The notes below the pieces were generated by a model. The model was not told where the DNA came from. It searched no databases and was given only the letters and a program-made list of their open reading frames with translations. A stretch of DNA of 16,217 bases from Gemmatimonadota bacterium (lineage in GTDB: Bacteria > Gemmatimonadota > Gemmatimonadetes > Longimicrobiales > RSA9), in the NCBI GenBank assembly GCA_016207445.1, contig JACQPS010000328.1, forward strand, positions 1 to 16,217. Reading direction: 5' to 3'. The position numbers and the translations under genes are program-made. Shown piece after piece: positions 7,165 through 14,823 of the stretch (position 1 is its first letter; each line of letters opens with the position of its first letter).

Positions 7165-8421
7165 GTGCTGGTGGCGGCGCCCACGAAACACGTCCCCTCG
7201 AGCGCGGCCGACGAGCACCTGAACGAGCTGGTGCGACTGGCGGACACCGCCGGCGCGAAGATGGTCGGCACGCTGCGGCAGCGGATCGATGCGCCGCACC
7301 CCAAGTTCTACATCGGCGAAGGCAAGGCGCTGGAGCTACGCGAGCAGCTCAAGCACGCCACCGCCGACCTCGTCATCTTCGACGAGGAGCTGACGCCCGC
7401 CCAGGGGAAGAACCTGGAGAGCTTCCTGGGGGCGCGCGTCATGGACCGTACCGAGCTGATTCTCGATATCTTCGCGACACGCGCGCGTACCTCCGAGGCG
7501 CAGATGCAGGTGGAGCTGGCCCAGCTCGAGTACCTGCTGCCGCGGCTCAAGCGCATGTGGACGCACCTGTCGCGCACGCGCGGCGGCATCGGGCTGCGGG
7601 GCCCGGGTGAGATGCAGCTCGAGACGGACCGGCGGCTGATCAGCCGGCGCATCCGCGACCTGCGCACGAAGCTGGAGACGCTGGCGCAGCGGCGGGCGAC
7701 GCAGCGCAAGGCGCGCTCCGGCGAATTTCGCGCGGCCCTCGTCGGCTATACCAACGCGGGCAAGTCCTCGGTCTTGCGCTCGCTCTCGGGCGCGAACCTG
7801 TTCATCGAGGATCGTTTGTTCGCGACGCTCGATCCCGCGACGCGCGCCGTGGACGTGGGCAACGGCGCGCGCGCGCTGGTCACCGACACGGTCGGGTTCA
7901 TTCGCAAGCTGCCGCACCACCTGGTCGCCTCCTTCCACGCCACGCTGGAGGAGGCGGGGCACGCGGACGTGCTGCTGCACGTGATCGACGGCGCGCACCC
8001 GGGCTGGGAGGAGCAGAAGGCCGTCGTGGAGGAGGTGCTGGCCGAGCTCGGGCTGGGCGAGCGGCAGGTTCTGCTGGTTTTCAACAAGATCGACCGGCTC
8101 ACGCACGCGGAGGAGGAGGCGCTGCGCGAGCGGGTGGCCACGCTGTTCGCGCAGGATTTCCTGTTCGTCTCGGCGGTGGAGGCCGGCGGGCTGGACGCGC
8201 TCCGCGCGCGGCTGCTTCAGGAGTTACGCGCCCGCCTGGCCGAGGTCGAGCTGCGCATCCCGGTCGAAGACGGCGAAGCGCTCGCGGCCGTCTACCGCGA
8301 GGGCGAGGTGCTGCGGCGCTCGGAGAACGGCACGATCATCAGCGTCGTCGCCCGGCTGCCCCGTCCGGCCCTGGGGCGCCTCCAGCGGCGGAACGGGATC
8401 GAGATCATCGGCGCGGCGTGA
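7165..8421 (+). CDS. hflX: GTPase HflX (ribosome-associated); true start probably upstream at ATC 7123
   Basis: HflX is a GTPase that binds the 50S subunit and splits stalled or heat-damaged ribosomes. The product is 418 aa from GTG 7165, or 432 aa from ATC 7123. It has the N-terminal glycine-rich domain signature PHPKFYIGEGKALEL (44-58), the linker GGIGLRGPGEMQLETDRRLI, G1 GYTNAGKSS (194-202), G3 DTVGF (241-245), G4 NKID (307-310) and a G5-like SA. The coordinates use the first standard start codon. That codon has its own weak site (AGGAG, 7154-7158), but beginning there removes residues that other HflX proteins have before the AVLV strand. The frame from 7123 reads ISRAISIEVQQERAVLVAAP, a natural N-terminus, and has a strong Shine-Dalgarno. 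It heads a run of overlapping genes down to ispE. The gap 7043-7107 has no convincing promoter. Confidence 0.93.
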   Translation: MLVAAPTKHVPSSAADEHLNELVRLADTAGAKMVGTLRQRIDAPHPKFYIGEGKALELREQLKHATADLVIFDEELTPAQGKNLESFLGARVMDRTELILDIFATRARTSEAQMQVELAQLEYLLPRLKRMWTHLSRTRGGIGLRGPGEMQLETDRRLISRRIRDLRTKLETLAQRRATQRKARSGEFRAALVGYTNAGKSSVLRSLSGANLFIEDRLFATLDPATRAVDVGNGARALVTDTVGFIRKLPHHLVASFHATLEEAGHADVLLHVIDGAHPGWEEQKAVVEEVLAELGLGERQVLLVFNKIDRLTHAEEEALRERVATLFAQDFLFVSAVEAGGLDALRARLLQELRARLAEVELRIPVEDGEALAAVYREGEVLRRSENGTIISVVARLPRPALGRLQRRNGIEIIGAA

Positions 8422-9287
8422 GCGAACAGATCGTGATCGTCGGGCCGGGCCGCATGGGGCTCGCGCTCGGTGCGGCGCTCCACCAGGCTGGCGAGGTGGA
8501 GCGCCTCATCTATCATGGGCGGACGCTGGAGCCGCCGCCGCACCCGCTGTTCGATCCGGAAGGCGGCGCCGAGTACCGCCTGGGGCCACACCCGGTACCG
8601 GCGGGCACGACGATCGTGATCCTGGCCGTGCCGGACCAGGCGCTGGCGGAAGTCGCCCACGACCTGGCGCTGGTCGCCACCGCGCCGCCCGGCTGTGTCG
8701 CGCTGCACCTGGCCGGAGCGCTGTCCGCCGACGTACTCACGCCGCTGCACAGCGCCGGCTATGCGATCGGCTCGCTGCATCCGCTCCAGACGGTGGCCGA
8801 CCGCTGGTCCGGAGGCGATCGGCTCTTCGGCGCGGCCTTCGCGCTCGCGGGCGAGCCGGCGGCGATCGCGGCCGGTCGACGCCTGGTCAGCGCGCTCGGC
8901 GGCCGCACGCTGCTGATCCCCCCGGCGTTGCGACCGGTCTACCACGCAGCGGCGGTGCTGGCCTCGAACTCGCTCGTGGCGCTGGCCGCGGCGGCGGCCC
9001 GGCTGCTGGGCCAGGCCGGCGTCGCGGAAGACGACGCCGTGCCGTCCATCCTGCCGCTGGTGCGAGGCACGCTGGACAACCTGGAGCACCTGGGTGCGCC
9101 GGCCGCGCTCACGGGCCCGATCGCGCGCGGCGACCTCGACACCGTTCGACTGCATCTCGCGCGGTTGTCGCGCGAGGATCGCGCATTATATTGCGCGCTC
9201 GGCCTCGAAACGCTGCGTCTCGCCCGCGCCGTCGGGTTGGACGAGGACAAAGCCGCCGAGCTGGAATCCCTGCTATCCTCGGCTTGA
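8418..9287 (+). CDS. Rossmann-like and DUF2520 domain protein (putative NAD(P)-dependent oxidoreductase)
   Basis: A 289-aa protein. Residues 4-20 (QIVIVGPGRMGLALGAA) form a GxGxxG dinucleotide-binding turn of the type seen in pyrroline-5-carboxylate reductase and ketopantoate reductase relatives. VILAVPDQALAEVA (about 67-80) is the usual strand beside the cofactor. SLHPLQT (about 118-124) and YHAAAVLASNSLVAL (about 175-189) are typical of the DUF2520 C-terminal helical domain. The substrate of this family is not established. The GTG start overlaps the hflX stop by four bases (GTGA, 8418-8421), and its stop overlaps the pdxJ start by one base. In other bacteria such genes often lie near pantothenate genes; here the neighbour is pdxJ, a vitamin B6 gene. 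Confidence 0.87.
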   Translation: MSEQIVIVGPGRMGLALGAALHQAGEVERLIYHGRTLEPPPHPLFDPEGGAEYRLGPHPVPAGTTIVILAVPDQALAEVAHDLALVATAPPGCVALHLAGALSADVLTPLHSAGYAIGSLHPLQTVADRWSGGDRLFGAAFALAGEPAAIAAGRRLVSALGGRTLLIPPALRPVYHAAAVLASNSLVALAAAAARLLGQAGVAEDDAVPSILPLVRGTLDNLEHLGAPAALTGPIARGDLDTVRLHLARLSREDRALYCALGLETLRLARAVGLDEDKAAELESLLSSA

Positions 9288-10075
9288 TGCGCCTTCACAT
9301 CAACATCGATCACGTCGCGACGCTCCGGCAGGCGCGGCGCACGGACGAGCCCGACCCGGTGCGCGCTGCGGTGCTCGCCGAGCTGGGCGGCGCCGATGGC
9401 ATCACCGTGCACCTGCGCGAGGACCGGCGTCACATCCAGGACCGCGACCTGCGACTGCTGCTCGCGACCGTGCGCTCCGGCGTGAACCTCGAGCTCGCCG
9501 CCGCGAGCGACGTGGTGCGCATCGCCCTCGAGATCCGGCCCAGGGAGGCCACGCTGGTGCCGGAGCGGCGTGAGGAGATCACCACCGAGGGCGGCCTCGC
9601 CCTCGGCGAAGGTGCGGCGCGAAAGAAGCTGGCCGCCGCGCTCGAGGACCTGAAGCGCGCGGGAATCCGGACGTCGCTCTTCATCGACCCGGAGCCGGCG
9701 TCGATCCGCGCGGCCGCCGAGCTGGGGACGGACGCGATCGAGTTGCACACGGGCGAGTACGCGCACGCGCTGCTGGCGGCGAAGGGGCGGCTGCAGGCGG
9801 ATCGGCGCCGCGCGGACACGCCGGAGGAGGAGCTGGACCGCATCCGGCGCGGCGCCGTGCTGGCGCGCTCGCTCGGCCTCGACGTGCACGCTGGCCACGG
9901 CCTCACCTACGAGAACGTGATGCCGGTGGCCGCCGTTGCGGAGATCGAGGAGCTGAACATCGGGCATAGTGTGGTGAGTCGCGCGGTCTTGGTGGGGATG
10001 GAGCGGGCCGTCCGGGAGATGAAGGATTTGCTGCGCCAGGCGCGCACCACGCCGGCCGGAGCGCGGGAGCAGTAG
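9287..10075 (+). CDS. pdxJ: Pyridoxine 5'-phosphate synthase
   Basis: A 262-aa TIM-barrel enzyme that condenses 3-amino-2-oxopropyl phosphate with 1-deoxyxylulose 5-phosphate to give pyridoxine 5'-phosphate, the last ring-forming step of DXP-dependent vitamin B6 synthesis. The motifs are complete: LHINIDHVATLRQAR (3-17), GITVHLREDRRHIQDRD (38-54), NLELA with the catalytic Glu E69, VPERREEITTEGG (91-103), IELHTGEYA (151-159), HAGHGLTYENV (201-211, H204) and ELNIGHSVVSRAV. It is slightly longer than E. coli PdxJ (243 aa) because of an insertion near 165-180. The start is ATG 9287 within TGATG, a reinitiation-type overlap with the preceding gene; the Shine-Dalgarno is weak. Its DXP substrate is shared with the MEP pathway to which ispE downstream belongs. 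Confidence 0.96.
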   Translation: MRLHINIDHVATLRQARRTDEPDPVRAAVLAELGGADGITVHLREDRRHIQDRDLRLLLATVRSGVNLELAAASDVVRIALEIRPREATLVPERREEITTEGGLALGEGAARKKLAAALEDLKRAGIRTSLFIDPEPASIRAAAELGTDAIELHTGEYAHALLAAKGRLQADRRRADTPEEELDRIRRGAVLARSLGLDVHAGHGLTYENVMPVAAVAEIEELNIGHSVVSRAVLVGMERAVREMKDLLRQARTTPAGAREQ

Positions 10076-10080
10076 CGACC

Positions 10081-11454
10081 ATGCCGAGCGTGCGGGAGTT
10101 CTTCGTGACCGAGGCCGGCGATTACATCAGCCGGTTGGCCCAGCTCGTCCAGAAGCAGGACGGCGTCGACCTGGACGAGCTCCAGCGGCTCTGTCGCGGC
10201 CTGCGCGGCAGCGCGCAACTGGCGCGCGAGGATCGCGTGCACCGGGTCGCGCGGGCGCTGGAGGGTACGGTGCGCGCGCTTGCGGGCGGCGCGCTGAGCT
10301 GGGGAGAGCAGCTCCGCGACAAGGCGGCGCAGACGCTCGAGGACCTGCACTACCTGGTCGCCGGCGCGGAGACGGAGCGCGAGGCGGAAGCCCGCGTGGC
10401 GCTGGCACTGGCCCGGCTGCACGGGCTGGGAGCGGGCGCGGCGCCGGCCGCGCCGGCGCCCGGGGGGGCGCGGGCCGGCGCCGCGCCCGAGTTCCGTGCC
10501 TTCGCGGCCGCCGAATGCGCGGGCGTGCGGGCGGAGCTGAGCGCGGCCCTGAGCAAGCTCGAGCGGGAGCCGCGCGATCGTGAGCCGCTCAAGGCGATTC
10601 TGCGGCGGCAGCGCGCGCTGCTCGGCGCGGCGCAGCTCGATGCGATCCCCGCGGTCGCGGAGACGATCCGCGGCCTCGATGACATCACGCGACTGGTCGC
10701 GCGCACGAACGCGGGCGTGGAAGGCGAGTGGCTGGAGTTCTACCGCGCGGCCCGCGACGTCCTGGGCGTCGTCTCGCCGGCCCTCACGGCCGGGCAGGAG
10801 GCGCCCGCTGTGCAGGCGCTCGGGCGGCTGCGTGGCCTGCGCGATCGGCTGCTCGCCAGCAGCGCGGCCGAGGAGAAGAGGCCGCCGCGCGCGCCCGGCG
10901 TGCCGGGCACGACCGAGACCACGGAGGAGCTCCCGGTCGAAGTCGTCAACTTCTTCCGCACGGAGGCCCGCGCGATTCTGGGCCGCATCGAGCGCATGGC
11001 GGGTGAGCTGAGCGGCGCCGCCCTCGATCGGCAGGGACATCTCCGGCGCGAGCTGCGCGCCGCGTTCACGGCGCTGCGCGACACCGCCACGACCTTCGGC
11101 TTCGCCGCGGCCGCCGAGCTGGCGGACGGCGCGCTGAACCGCATCCCGTTCGTGACCGGCCCCGAGCTGCTCACGGCCGTGCACGAGTTGCACGGCGTGA
11201 TCACCGGAGAACCCGTGCCGGCCGCCGTGCCGCCGGCCCCCCCGGCGGTCACACCGACGCGGGCGGCCGCCTCTGCCGCCGCGCCCGCCGGCGACGACGT
11301 CGTCCCCATCGAGCGCCTCTGCTACCGCGGCGAGGCCGCGCTGCGCCGCGCCCTCGAGCTTCAGCCCGCGCTGACGGCCGCGCGTCCCGGCGACGCCGCC
11401 TGGCGCGAGACCGTGCAGGAACTCTTCGATCTCATCCGTCTCGGGATGGCGTGA
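10081..11454 (+). CDS. Protein of tandem degenerate HPt-like modules (no phospho-acceptor His)
   Basis: A 457-aa alanine-rich soluble protein. Three helical modules are visible at about 1-110, 138-260 and 285-375. They are separated by Ala/Pro-rich linkers at 115-136, 262-283 and 378-404, and a short helical tail follows at 406-457. Module 1 reads RLCRGLRGSAQLA (36-48), which matches the HPt signature HTLKGSA except that the phospho-accepting His is Arg39. Module 3 reads AFTALRDTATTFGF (328-341) and also has no His at that place (T330 by my alignment). Module 2 is more diverged. The layout resembles the N-terminal HPt modules of CheA/ChpA-like proteins, but there is no kinase, CheW or receiver domain. 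It may be a scaffold or decoy that binds a partner without phosphotransfer. It starts five bases after pdxJ, and its stop overlaps the next GTG. Confidence 0.8.
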   Translation: MPSVREFFVTEAGDYISRLAQLVQKQDGVDLDELQRLCRGLRGSAQLAREDRVHRVARALEGTVRALAGGALSWGEQLRDKAAQTLEDLHYLVAGAETEREAEARVALALARLHGLGAGAAPAAPAPGGARAGAAPEFRAFAAAECAGVRAELSAALSKLEREPRDREPLKAILRRQRALLGAAQLDAIPAVAETIRGLDDITRLVARTNAGVEGEWLEFYRAARDVLGVVSPALTAGQEAPAVQALGRLRGLRDRLLASSAAEEKRPPRAPGVPGTTETTEELPVEVVNFFRTEARAILGRIERMAGELSGAALDRQGHLRRELRAAFTALRDTATTFGFAAAAELADGALNRIPFVTGPELLTAVHELHGVITGEPVPAAVPPAPPAVTPTRAAASAAAPAGDDVVPIERLCYRGEAALRRALELQPALTAARPGDAAWRETVQELFDLIRLGMA

Positions 11455-12521
11455 GGGCAGGCGCACGGTCTCCCCGGCTGCTCGATTGGAAGGCGGCTCT
11501 CGGGATCGGCCTCAGCCTTGCGCTGCTCTACTTCGCGCTGCGTGGCGTAGACGCCGCCGCCGTACTGGAACAGCTCCGCCTGGCCGACCCGTTCCTCTTC
11601 CTGGGCAGTATCTTCCTCGCGACCGCGGTTTTTCTCGTGCGCGCCTGGCGCTGGCGCCTGCTGCTCCAGCCCATTGCGGCGACCGCGCTCCGGCCGCGCT
11701 TCGCCGCGACCACCATCGGCTACATGGCGACCAATCTGCTGCCCGCCCGCATGGGCGAGTTCGCGCGCGCGTATGCGCTCTCGCGCATGCAACCGGTCTC
11801 GATGGTGGCATCCTTCGGCTCGCTCGTGGTCGAGCGGCTGTTCGATGGGTTCACGGTCGTCGCGTTCCTCTTCCTCGCCATGGCGCTGCCCGCCTTCCCG
11901 GGGGGCGGCGCGGTCGGTGGGCGCAACCTCGAGGCGGCGGCGGCCGTCGTTACAGTCGTGTTCGGAAGCGTGGGCGTCGTGCTGGTCGCGATGGTGCTCT
12001 GGCCGCGACGTCTGGTCCGACTGGTCGAGTCGGCCGTCCGGCTCCTGCCGCGCCCGCTCCGGCGCCCGCTCGTCGATGTACTCGAGGCGTTCCTGGATGG
12101 ACTCGCCGTGCTGCGCCAGCCGCGCCTGCTCGTCTACAGCGCGCTCTGGTCGGCCGCCGTCTGGCTCGTCGGCGCCGCCGCCTACTGGCTCGCCTTCCTG
12201 GCGTTCGGCCTGCCGGTCGGGTTCACCGGCGCCCTCTTTCTCCAGTCGCTCATCGCGCTCGCCGTCGCGCTGCCGTCCGCCCCCGGCTTCTTCGGCATCT
12301 ACGAGGCGGGCGTGCGCGTGGGGCTCGTCGAGATCTGGGGCGTGGAGCTGAACCCTGCGCTCAGCTTCGCCATCGGCTTCCACATCGGCGGTTTCATTCC
12401 CGTCACCGCGATCGGCCTCTACTACCTCTGGCGGCTCGGCCTGTCCCTGCGCGAGGTCGAGCGCAGCGAGGCGCTGGTGGAGGAGGCCGTGGAGGCCGAG
12501 CATCCGGAGACCGCGGGATGA
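11451..12521 (+). CDS. YbhN/UPF0104-type membrane protein (LPG synthase TM-region family)
   Basis: A 356-aa integral inner-membrane protein with about eight hydrophobic segments. It matches the lysylphosphatidylglycerol-synthase transmembrane family (PF03706; YbhN, AglD, HpnL): RAWRWRLLLQP (64-74), NLLPARMGEFARAYAL (95-110), ERLFDG (128-133) and PSAPGFFGIYEAG (275-287). No aminoacyl-transferase domain follows, so it is not a full MprF. Members are thought to flip or transport lipids or glycolipids; the substrate here is unknown. The GTG start overlaps the previous stop (GTGA, 11451-11454) and the stop overlaps ispE (ATGA, 12518-12521). The acidic tail (EEAVEAEHPE) is probably cytoplasmic. Confidence 0.9.
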   Translation: MRAGARSPRLLDWKAALGIGLSLALLYFALRGVDAAAVLEQLRLADPFLFLGSIFLATAVFLVRAWRWRLLLQPIAATALRPRFAATTIGYMATNLLPARMGEFARAYALSRMQPVSMVASFGSLVVERLFDGFTVVAFLFLAMALPAFPGGGAVGGRNLEAAAAVVTVVFGSVGVVLVAMVLWPRRLVRLVESAVRLLPRPLRRPLVDVLEAFLDGLAVLRQPRLLVYSALWSAAVWLVGAAAYWLAFLAFGLPVGFTGALFLQSLIALAVALPSAPGFFGIYEAGVRVGLVEIWGVELNPALSFAIGFHIGGFIPVTAIGLYYLWRLGLSLREVERSEALVEEAVEAEHPETAG

Positions 12522-13429
12522 CGACGTCGGCCTCTCCTGCCGCTGGGCGCGACGTCGACCCGGTGCGGGAGCGTGCGCACGCCAAGGTGAACCTGCGGTT
12601 GGAAGTCCTGGCTCGCGAGGAGAGCGGCTATCACCAGATCGAGACCGTCTTCTGCGCGCTCGAGCTCGCCGACGAGCTCCAGGCGCGGCGCGGGCCGCAC
12701 GGGATCGAGCTGCACCTCGAGGGCGCCGACCTCGGACCCGTGCGCGACAATCTGGTCTATCGCGCGGCGGAAGCGTTTTTCCGGGAGGCCGCGCTTGCGC
12801 CCGACGTGGACATTCGCCTGCGCAAGCGCATCCCCGTGGCGGCCGGCCTGGGCGGCGGCTCGAGCGACGCCGCCGCGACGCTGCGCGCTCTGAACCGTTT
12901 GCACGGCGAGCCGCTGGAGCCGCCGAGCCTGCTGCGCCTGGGCGCGGGTCTCGGCGCCGATGTCTGCTTCTTCCTGTGCGGCTCGCCCCTGGCGCTCGCC
13001 TGGGGTCGCGGCGAGCGCCTGCTGCCGCTCCCGCCGCTGCCAGCCGCGCCGGTGATCCTGGCCGTTCCCCGTTTCCGCAGCGACACCGCGGAGGCGTACC
13101 GTGCGCTGGACGCGGCGCGCGGCCACAGGCCCGCGACGTTACCCGCCGCTCGAGTCCTCCACCCGCGCGAATTCGCCGATTGGCACGCCGTGGCACCTCT
13201 GGCCCACAACGACTTCGAGGACGTGATCTTCGATCGCTTCCCCGAGCTCCGCGCCATCCGCGACGCGCTGCGGGAAAGCCGCCCGAGCCTCGCGCTGCTC
13301 GCCGGCAGCGGGTCCGCCGTCTTCGCGATCTACGCGGATGCGGAGCAACGCGCGCGCGCGGCCGGCGCGCTGCGGGCGCGCTTTTCCCAGCTCGCGCTCA
13401 TCGAGACGGCCACGGCGACTGGCGCGTAG
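12518..13429 (+). CDS. ispE: 4-diphosphocytidyl-2-C-methyl-D-erythritol kinase
   Basis: A 303-aa GHMP-superfamily kinase that phosphorylates CDP-methylerythritol with ATP in the MEP pathway of isoprenoid synthesis. The N-terminal AHAKVNLRLEVLAREESGYHQIET holds K23, the counterpart of E. coli K10. The ATP-binding loop is PVAAGLGGGSSDAAATLRALN (106-126). LGADVCFFL contains the catalytic Asp D148. The C-terminal signature LLAGSGSAVFAIY is present. It is slightly longer than E. coli IspE (283 aa), mainly through about 15 extra N-terminal residues, so the true start could lie a little downstream, but the ATGA overlap with the preceding stop favours 12518. It is the last protein gene of the hflX-ispE chain. 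A tRNA-Gln gene directly after ispE is also known in other bacteria. Confidence 0.96.
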   Translation: MTTSASPAAGRDVDPVRERAHAKVNLRLEVLAREESGYHQIETVFCALELADELQARRGPHGIELHLEGADLGPVRDNLVYRAAEAFFREAALAPDVDIRLRKRIPVAAGLGGGSSDAAATLRALNRLHGEPLEPPSLLRLGAGLGADVCFFLCGSPLALAWGRGERLLPLPPLPAAPVILAVPRFRSDTAEAYRALDAARGHRPATLPAARVLHPREFADWHAVAPLAHNDFEDVIFDRFPELRAIRDALRESRPSLALLAGSGSAVFAIYADAEQRARAAGALRARFSQLALIETATATGA

Positions 13430-13463
13430 AACGGCCAAGCGCCCGGGCCGGCAATGACTTCCG

Positions 13464-13492
13464 TTGATCCCGCCCCCGAATTCCGCTAGTTT
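13464..13492 (+). promoter_or_regulatory. Probable sigma-70-type promoter for tRNA-Gln
   Basis: TTGATC (13464-13469) and TAGTTT (13487-13492) are separated by exactly 17 bases. The hexamers match the consensus at 4 and 3 of 6 positions. The local AT content is higher than in the surroundings. Transcription would begin about 4-6 bases before the tRNA, a short leader. Both the spacing and the position directly upstream of a stable-RNA gene support the call. Confidence 0.45.
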
Positions 13493-13502
13493 TCAGTGTC
13501 TT

Positions 13503-13573
13503 TCCGGGGTCGTCTAACGGCAGGACAGGGGACTTTGGATCCCTTAATGGAGGTTCGACTCCTCCCCCCGGAA
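13503..13573 (+). tRNA. tRNA-Gln (anticodon TTG)
   Basis: A complete 71-base cloverleaf. The acceptor stem is TCCGGGG (13503-13509) with CCCCGGA (13566-13572), and the discriminator is A13573. The D-arm contains TAACGGCAG. The anticodon stem is GGGGA/TCCCT with loop CTTTGGA and anticodon TTG at 13535-13537. The variable loop is TAAT, and the T-arm is GGAGG/CCTCC around TTCGACT. The TTG anticodon reads CAA, and CAG by wobble. The 3' CCA is not encoded; the next bases are TAA. The CCA-adding enzyme at 2750-4114 would supply it. Confidence 0.97.
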
Positions 13574-13705
13574 TAACGCCCTCCCGGTCCCCGCGCCTTG
13601 CCCGTAACCGTGCAAGTTGGGTCACGTTTCCTTCCAGCCATATGGGCGAGCCTCACCGACGACGTGGAAGTCGTAGCTTGAACCAATCACTTGCGTGGAG
13701 ATCTC

Positions 13706-14194
13706 ATGTCCCTCGTGATGTGGAACCGAGTGTATCTGGCGCTGAATACGCTGCACGTCCTTGCCGTCATGCTATTCCTGGGTAGCATGATCATGGGAAT
13801 CTTCTGGAAGCGGCGCTCGGATCGCACGGACGAACCACGCGTCATCGCGTACACCCTGGAGGGCATCGTCCGCGCGTACCGCTGGCTCACCCTGCCGAGT
13901 GCCGCGCTCCTGGTCCTGTTCGGTTTCGGCATGGTTGCGGTGGGCAATGTCTCCCTGCGCTTCGCGTGGGTCCTACTCGGCATTGCCACGATCACCGTCT
14001 CGGTCGCCGTACTCGTGTTGCGCGTGGCCCCGGCGCAGTTGCAGCTGCTCGCGCTCGCCCGCTCGGCTGCGGACGCCGGGAGCTTCGACCGTGCCTCGTT
14101 CGACCGGTTGACCCATCAGTGGCAACGCTGGGTATTGATCGCGACCGTCGCGCCGATGATCGGCGTGGCCCTCATGGTCTTCAAACCGCACTGA
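13706..14194 (+). CDS. DUF2269-type integral membrane protein
   Basis: A 162-aa protein with four hydrophobic helices: about 8-32 (LNTLHVLAVMLFLGSMIMGIF), 60-80, 84-106 and 140-157. The early helix with LHVLxxxxFLGSM, the TLP at the start of helix 2 and the closing HQWQRWVLIATVAPMIGVALMVFKPH-like segment (split here only for description) resemble the DUF2269 family of unknown function. ATG 13706 is preceded by GGAG (13697-13700) at a good distance, so I prefer it to the in-frame TTG 13691. It stands alone after tRNA-Gln. The 132-base gap 13574-13705 shows no firm terminator or promoter. The gene is convergent with the following minus-strand gene. Confidence 0.82.
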   Translation: MSLVMWNRVYLALNTLHVLAVMLFLGSMIMGIFWKRRSDRTDEPRVIAYTLEGIVRAYRWLTLPSAALLVLFGFGMVAVGNVSLRFAWVLLGIATITVSVAVLVLRVAPAQLQLLALARSAADAGSFDRASFDRLTHQWQRWVLIATVAPMIGVALMVFKPH

Positions 14195-14203
14195 CTGGCG
14201 GAG

Positions 14204-14240
14204 CGTGGCTTCTCGCGCCCGCGCGCGCGACGTCGCCACG
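14204..14240. terminator. Possible two-level hairpin between convergent genes
   Basis: The outer stem CGTGGC (14204-14209) pairs with GCCACG (14235-14240). An inner stem TCGCGC (14213-14218) pairs with GCGCGA (14225-14230). It sits in the 68-base junction between two convergent genes, where a bidirectional terminator would be expected, but there is no T-run on either strand, so termination is only a guess. Confidence 0.35.
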
Positions 14241-14262
14241 GTCTGGCAGCGTCAGCGCAGCT

Positions 14263-14790
14263 TCAGGGACTCAGCGGCAGGCGTGCCCCGAGCAGCAGCG
14301 CTCCGTCCGAGTTGCGCCCCAGCTCCAGCTTGGGCTCGTATGGAATGTTCGGCGGCGTGCTTTCTTCGCGCATGTCGAGGATGAAGAGGATGACGCTGGC
14401 GGCGACGCCGATCTGGCTGGCCACCAGGGCGATCCTGGCGCGGTCATCCAGGCGGACCACCTCCTGGTACTGCGCCTCCAGGTCGGGATCCAGGTAGGCG
14501 CCGCCGGGACCTTGCTCGCAGCGGTCACTTTCCTGCCGGCAGAGCTCCTCGATACGCTGAAACCGCTGGTCCGCGCGGTGGTTGGTGATGAAGCCGTAAC
14601 CGGCGCTCGCGGCCGAGAGGGCGAGCGTGCTCCACTTGGTGACGCGGAGCGGTCGCCAGGCGCTGGGGCCGCCGATGCGTTCGGCGGGCGCTTCGGGTTG
14701 GGCGGGGAACCGGCTTTCCAGGCGCTGCGCCGACGCGGGCGAGACGGTCGCGAGCAGGCCGGCAATAATCAGGAATCCAACGGGCTTCAT
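14263..14790 (-). CDS. Unknown exported/membrane protein
   Basis: A 175-aa protein that I cannot assign to a family. It begins with a signal peptide (MKPVGFLIIAGLLATVSPASA, likely cut after ASA at residue 21), then a Pro/Ala-rich stretch. Two hydrophobic helices follow at about 52-68 (KWSTLALSAASAGYGF) and 119-139 (ARIALVASQIGVAASVILFIL). A charged segment with two cysteines, CRQESDRC (84-91), lies between them. The end (PKLELGRNSDGALLLGARLPL) looks like a beta hairpin. The start is firm: ATG at 14790 follows AGGTG on the minus strand with five bases between. It lies downstream of the BamB-like gene on the same strand, separated by a REP-like palindrome, so they may or may not share a transcript. 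Confidence 0.75.
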   Translation of the reverse strand: MKPVGFLIIAGLLATVSPASAQRLESRFPAQPEAPAERIGGPSAWRPLRVTKWSTLALSAASAGYGFITNHRADQRFQRIEELCRQESDRCEQGPGGAYLDPDLEAQYQEVVRLDDRARIALVASQIGVAASVILFILDMREESTPPNIPYEPKLELGRNSDGALLLGARLPLSP

Positions 14791-14823
14791 CGGTTCACCT
14801 CACTGGCCCCGGTAGGCCACACA

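Noticed and set aside
9907..11466. Minus-strand open frame (519 codons) opposite the HPt-like gene
   Set aside because: The plus-strand frame has coupled starts and stops with both neighbours; the minus frame has no domain or ribosome binding site.
11361..13196. Long minus-strand open frame (611 codons) opposite the YbhN-like gene and ispE
   Set aside because: It crosses two firmly identified plus-strand genes; its Arg/Glu/Asp-rich composition is the mirror of GC-rich codons.
13432..13450. CGGCC/GGCCG hairpin after ispE as terminator
   Set aside because: A short stem in GC-rich DNA, no T-run, and the tRNA promoter begins just downstream.
13592..13616. Possible terminator hairpin after tRNA-Gln (CTTGC...GCAAG)
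   Set aside because: Only a 5-bp stem with a 10-base loop and no T-run; not distinguishable from chance.
13617..13646. Promoter-like TTGGGT...TATGGG before the DUF2269 gene
   Set aside because: Three of six matches in each hexamer and 18-base spacing; too weak to call.
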